Assembly (NCBI GenBank): GCA_021399445.1
Contig: JAJTUQ010000004.1
Coordinates: 6,386,001-6,450,000, forward strand
Origin: Xylogone sp. PMI_703
Lineage: Eukaryota > Ascomycota > Leotiomycetes
Direction: 5' to 3'
DNA length: 64,000 nt
The number at the start of each line of letters is the position of its first letter. Position 1 is the first letter of the stretch. Of the stretch, positions 1-11,221 are shown one piece after another. The translations under genes were made by a program, and so were the position numbers. Below the pieces are notes generated by a model, which was not told the DNA's origin, searched no databases, and was given only the letters and a program-made list of their open reading frames with translations.

Positions 1-358
1 GGTTTGAGGTTGAGTTAATTCGTGATACAGAACTGTATCGCCAAGACTGGCAATGATTTAGTTGTGTATGTCATCGATATAGTTGGGATAGTAAGCATTA
101 TGGGACGAAGAAGCAGCCATGAGATGATTGGTGTTTGAAAGGCGTTATGTGTGAATGTGAAGACTAAGGAAAAAAAAACTCATATTCAAAGTGCTTTATT
201 AGAGTTATTAGATGGCTTCTGTCATGACGTCAAGCATAAGTTATCGATTCAAAAAATTTCTTCGTACAAAAGGAAACACTTGATATTAACTTTTTTATAT
301 TGTTATGCTGAGAGCATAAATATTTTTATTCACAACAAACACTCTCCACTTTTCAAGT
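1..358. other. Left-edge non-coding stretch
   Basis: Short frames are present but none shows a recognisable protein. AT-rich sequence runs into the broken gene that follows. Nothing else is recognised here. Confidence 0.4.
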
Positions 359-1033
359 TTGGCCTTACAATTACAACTACCGAGATTGTTAGTATCTTAT
401 CATCTAAGTACGCGTAACATTACTTCTCTGAAACTTTGTTGGTCTTTTTACGTAAAACCACCACCAGGGAGGGACCCGCGACTGGGCTGGGATAATCTGT
501 TAGCTGCGTTATGGGATAACCCGGAGGTTAAGACTTCCCCTTTGCATACACTCTGTGACATAATCCCGAAAGTATTCCCACATGTACGCCGTCTCTACAT
601 TTCATTACCAGATGATATGGTCCCACCGAAAGCTTACGAAGATCGGATCTCAACGTTCGAACGCTCGATTCTAAGCCCGATTGAAGATACGATGCGCGCT
701 TTAGGCCCAATTCCAGGGCGAGAAATGAGACTTGCCGTCGAGTGAAGCCTTTGGGGGATATCATGTGGAAGATTTGTGGAACTCAACAACTGGAATACGT
801 GGTTTGAGGGACAGCTATACGTGGATTGTCGATTCTGGAAAGCGCTTGGCGAGTCTGGCGCTGACCTTCTTCATAATGACTGGTTTGGCTATTGGCTGTG
901 TAGTGGACGGGCAGATTTTTATGGTGATCTCTTTCGTATTGGGCCTTGGGATACAATTACCCCCGATATTTCTGACCTCTATATGGAGAGAATCCAACCA
1001 AACTCCTCCACCGCTCTCTTGCAATCAGGCTAA
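359..1033 (+). pseudogene. Broken conserved fungal protein of unknown function
   Basis: One reading frame stays open on both sides of a single in-frame TGA at 743-745. The upstream half reads like a leucine-rich or F-box-type fungal hypothetical, with segments such as HVRRLYISLPDDMVPP and ILSPIEDTMRALGP. The downstream half is rich in Trp and Gly (FWKALGESG, FGYWLCSGRADFYGD). Reading straight through the stop gives a continuous protein, so a point nonsense mutation fits better than an intron, and no good GT-AG pair removes it. No ATG lies at the upstream edge, so the true 5' end is lost or lies in another exon. I recognise the style of a lineage-expanded fungal family but cannot name it. A functional gene with an unusual intron remains possible. 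Confidence 0.4.
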
Positions 1034-1784
1034 AGACAAATAAATTACGAGGGAGCCAAACAAAACCACAGAGGGATAGTAGAAACAAACGCTTTAATTA
1101 GTTCAAGATAACATTTTATACAAGATGCTAAGCTGCCGCTGGAGGGGCAGGCCACTTGAAATAATTGTTCCCAGGCTTGTTATACTAATAATACAATACC
1201 AAGTATCTGCCACTAAACCTGATCAGCCATTACTCGCACGTGACCCCCTGCAGACTTTCTTCCACGGTATACTAAAATAAAAGTCACTTTGCAAATTCGG
1301 GAAAGGGTCACTCATATCGGGCGTATCACATACTGTACTGTATATGGCTCGAGCCTCAATCCCCACGCACGTGCTACCCGGTACGGGTACATCATGCACG
1401 TGCGTTGCCGTCGCCACCCCGCAATGGCTCGCAAGGTGCATCCTCATTCGGTCTAGCTTGCGAGCCTGATGAATACGGTATTCGCATGATGAAAGGACTC
1501 CAAGGCAACTCACTCTAATTACATCTGACAAGACGAGAGGATTTTCCTCAACACATAGGCTTGTTTTCATCTGATTGTCTTTTAGCTTTGCATATAGGGC
1601 GCTATCATGATCTACCGTCATCATATGTGTGCCTCGGTTCTCGGTGGTTCTATGGACGGCCATGAACATGACGAACTCGAGGGCTGCTATATATATGTGT
1701 GTGTAACACAGCATCAGATAGCCGTTCGGTCAGCAACAAATCAAAGCCTTATCAAATAAGAGATCGTTAACATTTTCTTTGAAA
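1034..1784. other. Intergenic region upstream of the hydroxylase gene
   Basis: This contains the presumed promoter of the downstream hydroxylase. A TATATATATGTGTGTGTA tract lies about 90 bp before its start codon. An open frame on the minus strand at 1223-1714 has low-complexity, family-free content and was not accepted as a gene. Confidence 0.4.
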
Positions 1785-2879
1785 ATGGACTTCACAATTC
1801 AACCAGAAAAGGCACCTTCAGGGCCCAACCCGAAGGACTCGATGAAGTCTACATGGCGCACCGCTGATAAAAGCACCTGGGGCATGCACCACCGTCTCAT
1901 CAACTACCTCAACGCATACCCAGTCTCGCTGGATCAAGAGATCCCAGTACACCCAAAGCAAGACCCGGTCCCGCATCTTCCACAGTGGTCACAGCATCTA
2001 TGGGTGCTGTTCTACAGCGCCATACCCTTAATCATCCACCAAGCCCTTCTCTTATATCCAGGCCTGCATGGTAAACTGAGCCGTCCTGTTGTCTTCTTGC
2101 TCTACTTCACTTCATTCAACGCTATTCTCGTCCGCGAGATACACATCCTACGCCGTCTCGGTCACATCCACGGCTTTCTCGATGGCGATACACATGAGCG
2201 CGATGGCATCCCAGATGTTGGGGTGTCGAAAGTCGTAGCATCACTTTACAAAACAACCGGTTCCCGTCTGGTCCTCGCAACATTACTGGCATATAACCCC
2301 CAAGTATCCCCGCTCACAGCCATGAGCCACTGGCAATGGTGGGCCGTTCTGTCGCTCGAAATCGGTCTGTATGGTATCGTCCTCGACTTCTGGTTCTATT
2401 GGTACCACCGCGCTATGCATGATCTGGACGGCTTGTGGCACTTCCATCGCACTCATCATTTGACGAAGCACCCTAACATGACTCTCGCTGCCTATGCTGA
2501 CCATGAGCAAGAGTTCTTCGATATGGTCGGCGTGCCGTTCATGACTTATCTCACCTTACATGCTTTGGGGTTGCCGCTGGGGTTTTATGAGTGGTGGATT
2601 TGCCACCAGTATATTGCGTACACAGAGGTTTTTGGACATAGTGGTCTGCGAGTACATTTAACCGCACCGTCGACGTTGGGCTGGCTGCTGGGGATGTTCG
2701 ATGCCGAGATCGCAATTGAGGATCACGATTTGCACCATCGGAAAGGCTGGAGGAAGAGTCACAACTACGGCAAGCAGACACGTCTCTGGGATCGTATCTT
2801 CGGCACATGCTGCGATAGGATTGAGTCCGTTGATGAGAATGTTGACTACGTCAACCAGGCACATATGCCCATTTTCTGA
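1785..2879 (+). CDS. Fatty acid hydroxylase / sterol desaturase superfamily protein
   Basis: A single uninterrupted 364-residue frame. The ATG at 1785 is preceded by purines (GAAA). It carries the three histidine clusters that bind the di-iron centre in the fatty acid hydroxylase superfamily: HRAMH (about residues 208-212), HFHRTHH (about 222-228) and EDHDLHH (about 310). Hydrophobic segments around residues 70-115, 165-205 and 245-285 suggest an integral membrane enzyme, probably of the endoplasmic reticulum. Family members use O2 to hydroxylate or desaturate sterols, sphingoid bases or acyl chains. The substrate cannot be read from sequence. It differs from canonical ERG25/ERG3 by a long N-terminus, so a secondary-metabolism or specialised lipid role is possible (inference). 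Intronless and apparently intact, with no obvious cluster partner. Confidence 0.87.
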   Translation: MDFTIQPEKAPSGPNPKDSMKSTWRTADKSTWGMHHRLINYLNAYPVSLDQEIPVHPKQDPVPHLPQWSQHLWVLFYSAIPLIIHQALLLYPGLHGKLSRPVVFLLYFTSFNAILVREIHILRRLGHIHGFLDGDTHERDGIPDVGVSKVVASLYKTTGSRLVLATLLAYNPQVSPLTAMSHWQWWAVLSLEIGLYGIVLDFWFYWYHRAMHDLDGLWHFHRTHHLTKHPNMTLAAYADHEQEFFDMVGVPFMTYLTLHALGLPLGFYEWWICHQYIAYTEVFGHSGLRVHLTAPSTLGWLLGMFDAEIAIEDHDLHHRKGWRKSHNYGKQTRLWDRIFGTCCDRIESVDENVDYVNQAHMPIF

Positions 2880-4078
2880 TTAGATCCTTCAATTTTTGTA
2901 TATACAGATATATATAGATATAGATACGTAAGTATATGATGAAATGCAAGAAACCAATCCAAAATATACTCTCATTCCAGTATCCATAGCGAGTAGACAT
3001 GCGATCCATCATCATGACATTGTCTTACACGCAATATACATAATAACTTTCTCTTAACACAGACAAGGTCGACGCTGCCTGTGTTATCACAGAAATACTA
3101 CTTCTCTCCTGGAGGTACACTTGTCCTGCTGAACAAGGCCGGATCACCCAAGCACGAAGCAGCCCCTCCTACGAGCGAAGCGAGTAGTAAGCTTTGCTTG
3201 TCGACTTATAGTTCATGTTACCATTTGCAGTGATGATATTTATGCGTGGCTGGCGCTGAATGCAACTTTCATCTTCGTTTCTACTATAGAGACAAAGTCG
3301 CTGATTCCATCCTTTAAGAGTAACAGGCCAAAAATTGGGAGTATAGAGGCTTCGGTAAGATTTTCAGGAAGAAAATTCTCAGGCCAGAAAATAGGTTTAA
3401 AGAGTAATACAGAAGGTCAGTCTTAAGCACAATAAGGCTCTTGTCAGAAGCCAGACTACAGTAAAACACTATTTACCTGTCTTATACTTGACAAGAAACA
3501 TCTACCTTTGGCCACACTTAGGACTCAAGCTCACCCGACTTGTCTCGGATGAGTTGACTTGATGGGAGTACACGCATTACTACATAAATGTGATATTGAG
3601 CGCTGCGTAGAATTAGGAAGATATACATACAGCTGCTCTCGCTGAAACATAAAGCAGAAGTGGCCGGTGTAATGTTCGAAGGAATTATCTCGGTATCCCA
3701 ACATGCTGAACTGAGCCTCAGGCCCCCGCATCATTTCGTCTTAATCCTCCCACACCCGCTCGTCTTCCCCCCACGCCCTCTTGTAGCCCCTCGCTCCGTA
3801 CATCGGCGGCGGTGCTTGGTGGGCTGGTGGGGTAGAGAAGTCACGTGAGGAGCTTGCTTAACAGCTCTGCTAGGGGACGCAGAGCTACTGGCACAACATC
3901 ATGCAGTTTGAGTAGTGGGGTGAAAGATTCTTCGCGACATCAACCTTACCCTGACTCATTCACACGTAGGACAACAGAGACAGGATTTTCCTTCTTTCAC
4001 CAGTTCAATTGTCTTGATCTCCTGAAGCACAAACAAATACCGACGACCTTTACGGTTTACCAATTGGCACAGCGAACA
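2880..4078. other. Intergenic region between hydroxylase and saccharopine reductase
   Basis: AT-rich 3' flank with a TATATA run near 2900, then the 3165-3202 dispersed repeat, then the presumed promoter of the saccharopine reductase. A CACGTGA motif occurs near 3842. No gene recognised. Confidence 0.4.
3165..3202 (-). repeat. 38-bp dispersed repeat, inverted copy A
   Basis: Reverse complement of this segment matches 11222-11259 at 37 of 38 positions. The core includes CTCGCTTCGCTCGTAGGAGG. The unit is short, GC-richer than its surroundings and outside any gene here, as expected of a dispersed genomic repeat or a transposon-end relic. Confidence 0.8.
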
Positions 4079-5968
4079 ATGCCACAATCCGCTCTCCTCC
4101 TTGGTTCTGGCTTCGTCGCCGCACCCACCGTTGAGGTCCTCTCCAACGCCGGCGTGCATGTTACTGTCGCCTGCCGTACGTTGGTGGCAGCTCAGAAGCT
4201 CGCGGGCAACTTTCCCAATACCACGGCTATCAGTCTTGATGTCAACAATACCTCCGCCCTGGAAGATGCCGTAGCCAAACACGACATCACGATCTCGCTG
4301 ATTCCATACACATACCATGCTACCGTATTGAAAGCATGCATTAAGTCCCACCGGCATTTGTGCACGACCTCTTACGTATCGCCAGCCATGCAGGCACTGC
4401 ATGAGGAAGCCAAGGCCGCTGGTATCACGGTGATGAATGAAATTGGGGTAAGTCGAGATGCCCACCATTTCACAGCATTGTTTTCTGACGCACCTAGCTT
4501 GATCCCGGGTACGTGTCAATCCACCATAGTCGTTTTCCTCCTCTAACTTACCTACCTCAAGAATCGACCATCTTTACGCTGTAGACTTGATTGATCGAGT
4601 GCACAAGGCAGGGGGTTCAATCCTTGGGTTCCGAAGCTTTTGTGGAGGCTTACCCGCCCCGGAGAGTATGATCTATAATACTATGGTAGTGTATGAGACT
4701 ATTAAAGCTAATTGTCGTGCTAGACTCGGATAATCCCCTCGGTAGACATGAAGATTTCCATGTATCTGCGGCTGCTGACCATGTTTAGGGTACAAGTTTA
4801 GCTGGAGTGCCCGTGGGGTTCTGTTGGCATTAAAGAATGATGCTAAGTACCTAGAGGACGGTAAGCAGGTGAACGTAAAAGGCGAAGACCTTATGGGGAC
4901 GGTGAAACCGTACTATTCGGGCTTTCCGGGCTTCAATTTCGTCGCTTATGGAAACCGTGACAGTACGGGCTATCGAGAAAGGTTAGAATACAAAATCACA
5001 TGTTGAGTAATGCCTAAATTGTTTTAGGTACAATATCCCCGAGGCGCAGACAGTCATTCGTGGCACTCTTCGTTACGCTGGCTTCCCGGAATTCGTCAAA
5101 GTCCTCGTCGATATCGGCTTTCTCAGTGAAAATGAGCAGAGCTTCTTGAAAGAGCCAATCTCCTGGAAAGAAGCCACTCAGAAGATCCTTGGTGCTAGCT
5201 CATCAAATGAAGACGACCTGGTATGGGCAATTTCGTCCAAAACAACATTCAAGAATACCGATGAAAAGAATCGACTGGTGGCAGGTCTCAAATGGGGTGA
5301 GTAAGATCGTGTGCCCTGGCGATCATATTCTAGCGTTTTTGACACCACAGCGTAGTTGGTATCTTTTCGGAGTCGAAGATTACACCAAAGGGGAATCCAT
5401 TAGATACTCTATGTGCTACTCTCGAGGAAAAGATGGCTTATGAGGAGGGTGAGCGTGATTTTGTGGTGAGTATGCTTTCTGTGCTTTAAACCTCATCCAG
5501 GAATGTGTAGTTCTAACTGCTAGTGGCAAGTTCTTACAACACACCTTTGACATCCAGAACAAAGACGGTACTAAGAATACCATAACATCTACCCTCTGTG
5601 ATTACGGCGCTCCTGTTGGATCTGGTGGCGCTTCGAGCATGGCCCGCCTTGTTGGAATCCCCTGCGGAGTAGGCAAGTCTTCCGGTTTTTGCACAATCTT
5701 CAACCAACATGGGCATCGTATAACTTGTGTTCTTACTCCAATGCCTAGTAAGAAGAATGCTAATCTCAATGAATTAAATAGCTGTGAAACAAGTCCTTGA
5801 TGGCACAATTTCAGAAAAAGGTGTCCTCGCACCAATGAGCCCAAGCATTAACAAGCCCCTCATGCAGGAACTGAAAGAGAAATACGGGTTGGTTTCCTAG
5901 CTTGTCGTTCAGACACATTGGCTGACAGAGTGCTTAGGATCGAATGCAAGGAGAAGGTGGTCACATAG
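4079..5968 (+). CDS. Saccharopine dehydrogenase (NADP+, L-glutamate-forming), LYS9 family, ten exons
   Basis: Saccharopine reductase catalyses the penultimate step of the fungal alpha-aminoadipate lysine pathway. Exons read by hand: 4079-4447, 4498-4508, 4562-4665, 4724-4741, 4789-4981, 5028-5296, 5356-5465, 5531-5672, 5782-5887, 5938-5968; total 1353 nt, 450 residues, the usual family length. The N-terminal Rossmann motif is LLLGSGFVAAP. Conserved blocks follow exon by exon: NEIGLDPGIDHLYA, CGGLPAPE, YKFSWSARGVLLALKN, FVAYGNRDS, IRGTLRYAGFPEFVKVL, GLKWVGIFS, GNPLDTLCATLEEKMAYEEG, GAPVGSGGASSMARLVG and VKQVLDGTISEKGVLAPM. Exons 2 and 4 are only 11 and 18 nt. Intron 8 (5673-5781) has a GC donor (GCAAGT). 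All junctions keep frame, so the gene looks functional. Whether it is the only genomic copy or an extra paralogue cannot be told from this window. Confidence 0.9.
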
Positions 5969-7478
5969 AAGAAAAATGACATGAGCTAAGCTAGTTGACA
6001 AATCCCGGAATCTATGTTGTCTCTAAAATGCTTCATGTTACAGAGATAGACTGCTAACTGTGGTGAGTGGGTAAATGCATACGGTTAGTACAAGGTGTAA
6101 GGTTAAAGCAGAGACATTAGTCATTCCAAAAGAAGCAATCAACACTCTTACGAAGTTGATAATACGTTGATATATATATGCTAGAATCGTTGGAGTCCAC
6201 CGTTTGAGATAGTTCCCTCTAACATCATGATATACAATAACCCAGTTGTCCCTATTCCTAATGCCTGTGTTGAAACTGACAGCTAAACTGACTGGATAGC
6301 ACCCATGAACTTGCTGTATGTGATTTTTACTCTTACTGTCTGGAAAATATAAATATGAAAGCTGCCTCTTTCAACGCTCCTTTCAATAACTAGAGATTTA
6401 CTGTTCGGAACACTAGACAGCTAAGCTGACTCTAAGAAAGAGCCTTCGGCTCAGCCAGCAAGTCGCATCCCAGCAACCACCTACGGCTGGGGGGCAAACG
6501 CGGCTGCCAAGAATGACGGAGGACCAAGTGAGATAAGATTCGACAACTCAGGCAGAATAGCACTCAGCACCGGATCCAGACACGCACGAGGAACAGCTAC
6601 CATACCAGACTGCTCTGCTGCTCTAGGGATAGTCAGGGCGGCCAGCTCCGAACACCCTCGCTGATGCCGGATGCAAGAGAAATCGATCTGGCGCCAATAA
6701 AGGACCAAACCGTGAGTGTAGCGTCAAACTGCAAGTCCAAAGAGGAATCGGACTGTGGATATGCGCGTGCTGCAGGCATGGATACGCAGATCGAACTTCA
6801 GGCGTATAAAATGCTCGATATCTGCTGCAGCTTGAAAACAGCGTCGTCCAGAGCAGGCCTCGCAGAATATTGCAGTGTCAATTCCGCCTACGAGTCCCAA
6901 ATCATGGCTCCTCCTCCTCCTAAGACATCAACACGTGACGCAGAACCACACGACGCCCGCTCATTCTTAACGGCACAGCAGCATCTGGAGGGCAAAGATG
7001 GATAGGCTCTATCGGTAATGCCGAGTAACGAACATGTTTGGAACTTCGGCTGAACTCATTCCCTGCTAGTTCTGAAGAGCTTGGAGAACAGAACAGCAAA
7101 TAATAAGGAAGAGGCATTTTGTGACGACCCGATCACGGGGTTCGGGCAAAGGTGGTGCCGGCAAGCCGAAGCCAGCAAAGCGCAAAGGCACGTGAGAGCG
7201 GTACAGCACAAAACTTTAGCACAGAATTGATTCAATTACCCATACTGTAGCTGTAGGGTGGGACACACTTTAGATTTTCTGTTTCTCTCATTTCTAGTGC
7301 GCATTCGCAAACCCAGCATTGAGCTTTTTTTCTATTATGTTAACATACTCCTACGAGTCAAAAAGCCACGAGGGCAAGCATGTGCCGAGTCCAGCAAGGT
7401 GGGCTAGGCCCAATAAGCCAAGTACTCGTAACGCGCGGAAAACAAGAAGGCAAAAACAGTTCACTGCAAAAAAATTTT
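5969..7478. other. Long intergenic region, distal part
   Basis: About 1.5 kb without a recognisable gene. Short open frames at 6664-7005 and on the minus strand at 6481-6708 and 6920-7117 have no recognisable family and overlap each other on opposite strands. The right part merges into the regulatory region of the siderophore transporter; a CCAAT box lies at 7410-7414. Confidence 0.4.
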
Positions 7479-7783
7479 TTATCAGATGGGCAGTTGAGAC
7501 TTGAAAATTAATAGGGCGAAATGGCACCTCCCGGTCTCCACCACTTCTAACCACTCCCATTATTCTCATCGTTCACTCGTTCACAGGCCCTGTAGGAGGA
7601 GAATTCCGCGGAGCAGGCTGCTCACTACTACTGTATACAGTAGTAAAAGCCGTCCGACACCCGAGCGGGCTGGTGAGAGAGTTATCTGATGGAGGCTAGA
7701 GCTGCCATTGGGTGCCACGGGCTGTGCCACGACACCACAATACCACTAAGACCACTGGGACCCACCGAAGAGAATTATCTGAT
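7479..7783 (+). promoter_or_regulatory. Three ATCWGATAA iron-responsive GATA sites upstream of the siderophore transporter
   Basis: Exact matches on the minus strand to ATCWGATAA, the published recognition element of the Aspergillus iron repressor SreA (shared by HapX): plus-strand TTATCAGAT at 7479-7487, TTATCTGAT at 7682-7690 and TTATCTGAT at 7775-7783. A CCAAT box at 7410-7414 is the core bound by the CCAAT-binding complex that works with HapX. The sites lie about 535-840 bp before the start codon. Together they predict repression of the transporter under iron sufficiency and induction on starvation. Binding is inferred, not shown. Confidence 0.75.
7626..7645. promoter_or_regulatory. Perfect 20-bp palindrome between GATA sites
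   Basis: TACTACTGTATACAGTAGTA is its own reverse complement over all 20 bases. It sits between the first and second GATA sites of the siderophore transporter promoter. It could be an operator for a dimeric regulator or a cruciform-prone element; no known binding protein is recognised. Confidence 0.55.
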
Positions 7784-8316
7784 CCGGCGCCGGCGCCAGA
7801 GCCAGAAAACGAGGGCAGAACAGCGCGAGCTGGGCGTCATGGGCGTTATTTTTCTCCTCTGGTGCTAAATTACATTGGGAAAGAGCTGCAAGAGACACTC
7901 CTTTACTCTTCGCTCCTCGTTGTGGTGCTTGGGTTTCTCTGCTTGGTGACTACTTCTTCACTTCTCTTCTCTGCTCCTTCTAGTTTTCTAGTTCTCTACA
8001 TCCCTTTGCGACAAGAAAACCTTGGTGTCCTAACAGAGTATTAAAGTGAGTGATCCAGGGCTCCCGACGCTGTGCAGGTACCGCACGTAACCACGCAGCT
8101 ACCCAGAGAAGATTGTGGAGACCCGCTCCTTCTCGTGCGTCGCCCAGGGTCAGCGGTTTAGTGCAGCTTTGCTGCGACAGCTGCAGATCCAAAAGGCCCT
8201 GCTCTCCCCCTCCGTTCGCTCCTTCTTCCTGACTTTAATCCTCCACTTCTTCTCTTCTTCATTGCCCTCGTGGTCGATTGCGATTGTTTGTTGTCAACCG
8301 ACCGCAATCTACCACC
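7784..8316. other. Proximal promoter and probable 5' leader of the siderophore transporter
   Basis: Pyrimidine-rich tracts (CT-rich near 7970 and 8215-8265), typical of fungal core promoters and leaders, precede the start codon at 8317. Open frames here on both strands look fortuitous. Confidence 0.45.
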
Positions 8317-10321
8317 ATGGGTGTCTTCAATCTCGTGCGAGGTCGCCGTGACGCCCGCCTGGCCCAGAGCATCGCCCAACCAAACACCGACTCGACCACT
8401 GCGACTGCCACTGATCCGGAGGCAAAGCATCCTGCTGACTTTACGGGCACCAGCAGCGATTCTGACACGCTCAGTCTCGAGGCCAGGAACGAGAAGGAAC
8501 TCCAGGAGCACCCCGATTCCATCACTGCCAATGCCCAGCCGGGTGTGCAGAAGGCCGAGGCCGTTGCGCTCGTCTGGAGCAAACCGGCTCTTTACATAGC
8601 TTACGTCTGGTATGTGTGACGATAGATCATAGAGGGATTTTTGTTTCATTTCTTTTTTGCTCTTTCAATGTTCAAAATGGTATTGCTATTATACTAATTT
8701 CCTTGAAAAGGATATGGGTCTGTTTTTTCATGCTTGCTCTCCAATCCGCCATTGGCAATAATGTCATCTACTACGCATACTCCAGCTTCACGACTGCGCC
8801 AGCGGTGACAACTGCCCAGATTCTGGCCTCCGTCATTGGCGGCGTTATCAAGCTCCCCATTGCTAAGCTGCTCAACATCTGGGGTCGTGCTGAAGGGTTT
8901 GCCCTCTTCGTCGGTGTCTACTTGCTCGGTATCATCCTAATCGCTTCCTGCAATGGACCTAGCGGATATGCTGCGGGATACGTGTTATACTGGGTAGGTT
9001 ACGATGCTATCTATCTCATTCTTGATGTCTTTGTGGCAGATACTACCGGTCTTCGTAATAGACCTTTTGCTTTTGGCTTCGTGAGCACTCCGTTTATTTG
9101 CACCGCTTTCACGGGTCCGCTTGCGGCGCAGTCCTTCCTGGAGCATTCGACATGGAGGTGGGCGTATGGAGCTTTTGCTATTATCATGCCAGTCGTCTTC
9201 CTTCCTCTAGTCATCGCTTTCAAATTCTATCAGCGAAAGGCGGAGAGAATGGGTCTCTTTAACAGAGTTACCAGTGGTCGCACACGGATGCAGTCCATCG
9301 TCCACTACATCCATGAATTCGATAGTAGGTGTCCTAGTGGCAATTTGAAGAGAATCTTTGAGAGCTAATTTTGCCCCCCACAGTTATCGGTGCTCTTATT
9401 CTTATGGCCGCATTCATTCTCTTCCTCCTCCCATTCAGCTTAGTTTCTTACGGCCGTGCAGATGGCTACCACAGCGCCACCTTCATCGCCATGGTCGTGA
9501 TCGGCATCCTTCTCTTCCCTGTTTTTGCTGTCTGGGAAAAGTTTTTTGCGCGTGTCCATTTCGTTCGCTGGGAGCTCTTTAGACAACGCACTGTTCTAGG
9601 AGCTTGCTGTCTCTCCGGAATTCTCTACTTTAGTTTCTACGCTTGGGATAACCAGTACTACAACTTCGTCTTGGTTGTCTACAACCTCAGCGTTTCTGAT
9701 GCGGGATATATGGCTCAAATTTACAACGTCGGCTCTTGCTTCTGGTCGGCTGTTATTGGTGTGTGGATGCGTTACACTAAGGAATTCAAGTGGACTTGTT
9801 TCTGCTTCGGGCTGCCACTTATGTTCCTTGGCTCTGGCCTCATGATTCACTTCCGCGGCGGTGAAGGCTCCATTGGATATATTATCATGTGCCAAATCTT
9901 CATTGCCTTCGCTGGTGGAACTCTTGTCATCGGCGAGGATATGGCCGTCATGGCTGCTGCGGATAGGGATGGTGTCCCGATGATGCTCTCCCTCATTGGG
10001 CTCTGCTCCAGCGTCGGTGGCGCGATCGGTTCTTCCGTGGCGCAGTCCATCTACTTTAACACCTTCCCTCACTCTCTTGCCAAGAGACTTCCTGATGCAG
10101 AGAAAAGCAACGCCACGACGATTTACCTGGGCGGATACCTCACACAGCTTACCTACCCTGTTGGCAGTGTCGAGAGAAACGCAATTAACTACGCCTATGG
10201 GCAGACACAGAAGAATGGTGCTATTGCTTCCACTGCAGTTCTGATCCTAGCCATTCCTTGCATTCTCGTCTGGAAGAATTACAGGTTAGACAAGAAGCAG
10301 AACAAGGGTCTGGTTATTTAG
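8317..10321 (+). CDS. Siderophore iron transporter, MFS family (Sit/MirB type)
   Basis: Three exons, 8317-8609, 8711-9324 and 9384-10321, give 614 residues. The first intron joins AYVW to IWVCFF; the second joins HEFD to IIGALIL. Start context is ACCACCATGG. An acidic cytosolic N-terminus of about 90 residues is followed by roughly fourteen hydrophobic segments, the layout of the fungal siderophore:H+ symporters. Recognisable blocks are [64 protein letters not shown] and [17 protein letters not shown]. Members import ferric hydroxamate siderophores across the plasma membrane. No siderophore biosynthesis gene is seen nearby, so it may take up endogenous or foreign siderophores. Three ATCWGATAA sites upstream support iron regulation. 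Substrate specificity is unknown. Confidence 0.93.
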
Positions 10322-11203
10322 ACGCAACGTGTGGAATAGAAGAATGCGGAGAAGAGCTGGAGGATGACTAACGATCCGTAGTCATAGGTTATTACCCTGA
10401 TCGTATTTTAGACTTGCTGTACTTTTACCAAAGATATAGTACATCGATAACTAAATGTAAATAATCACAGCCACAGTGGCATGTTTACGCTAGTAGTAAT
10501 TTAATACCTTATTTGAGCATTTCCGCCCAGTATACCACATTAACAACACGAATGTGAAGAGTGAAATGCCTCCTATTTCCTCCTTTTCTAAGCACCCATC
10601 TTATTTCTCACTGGCGCACTATGCAGTTCCTATTCCTTCAAATGAGAAGCTCAGCCACACCAGCCACAGAATCACGTCATGCATGATACTAACCTACCGC
10701 GTGGACGTAGATAACACACAAGCTTTTAGTGTGCGTCCCGACAGAGCGGATCCTGCATGGCACTTGCTGTATCTCTCCACGGGTCGAGGCATTAGAGGCG
10801 TACCGATGTATAGAGCCGTATACTATACTTGTAGTGATAGTATGAAGGAATGTCTCAAAGATAATTATTCCGATAGGGGGGTTAGTTGAGTTAGAAACTA
10901 TTTTGATGGTTGGTATTAGGCAAGGAGTTAGGAAAGGGTGAGCTATTTGTTAGTGATTAAGCAGTGAGGTGCTACCTTGAGAAGTTATGTAAGGAGAGTA
11001 AGAACCTTTTGCCAGGACAAAAGAATCTAGAGCTAAAACCGTTAAAGGTTGTTAATAAAGTGAGCAAAGTATAAGGGTACGTAAGAGCGATGGATTGTGT
11101 ACCATTATTAATGTCAGAGGTCAGAGCGCACGAGTTAAGCAATTCCACATATAAATTGTATGGCACAGGACTCTATTCGCTGCTAGTGTTGATGGATGTA
11201 CAG
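10322..11203. other. Intergenic region downstream of the siderophore transporter
   Basis: No gene recognised. Short frames exist (for example 10554-10889 plus) but have no family-like content. Base composition becomes more AT-rich towards the repeats that follow. Confidence 0.4.
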
Positions 11204-11221
11204 TACTCCGTACATAGGGAT

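Noticed and set aside
1223..1714. 163-codon minus-strand open frame
   Set aside because: Low-complexity start (TATATATGTGTGTG), no family resemblance and location in the hydroxylase promoter; read as chance.
6664..7005. 113-codon plus-strand open frame
   Set aside because: No recognisable motif and overlapped by equally long frames on the other strand.
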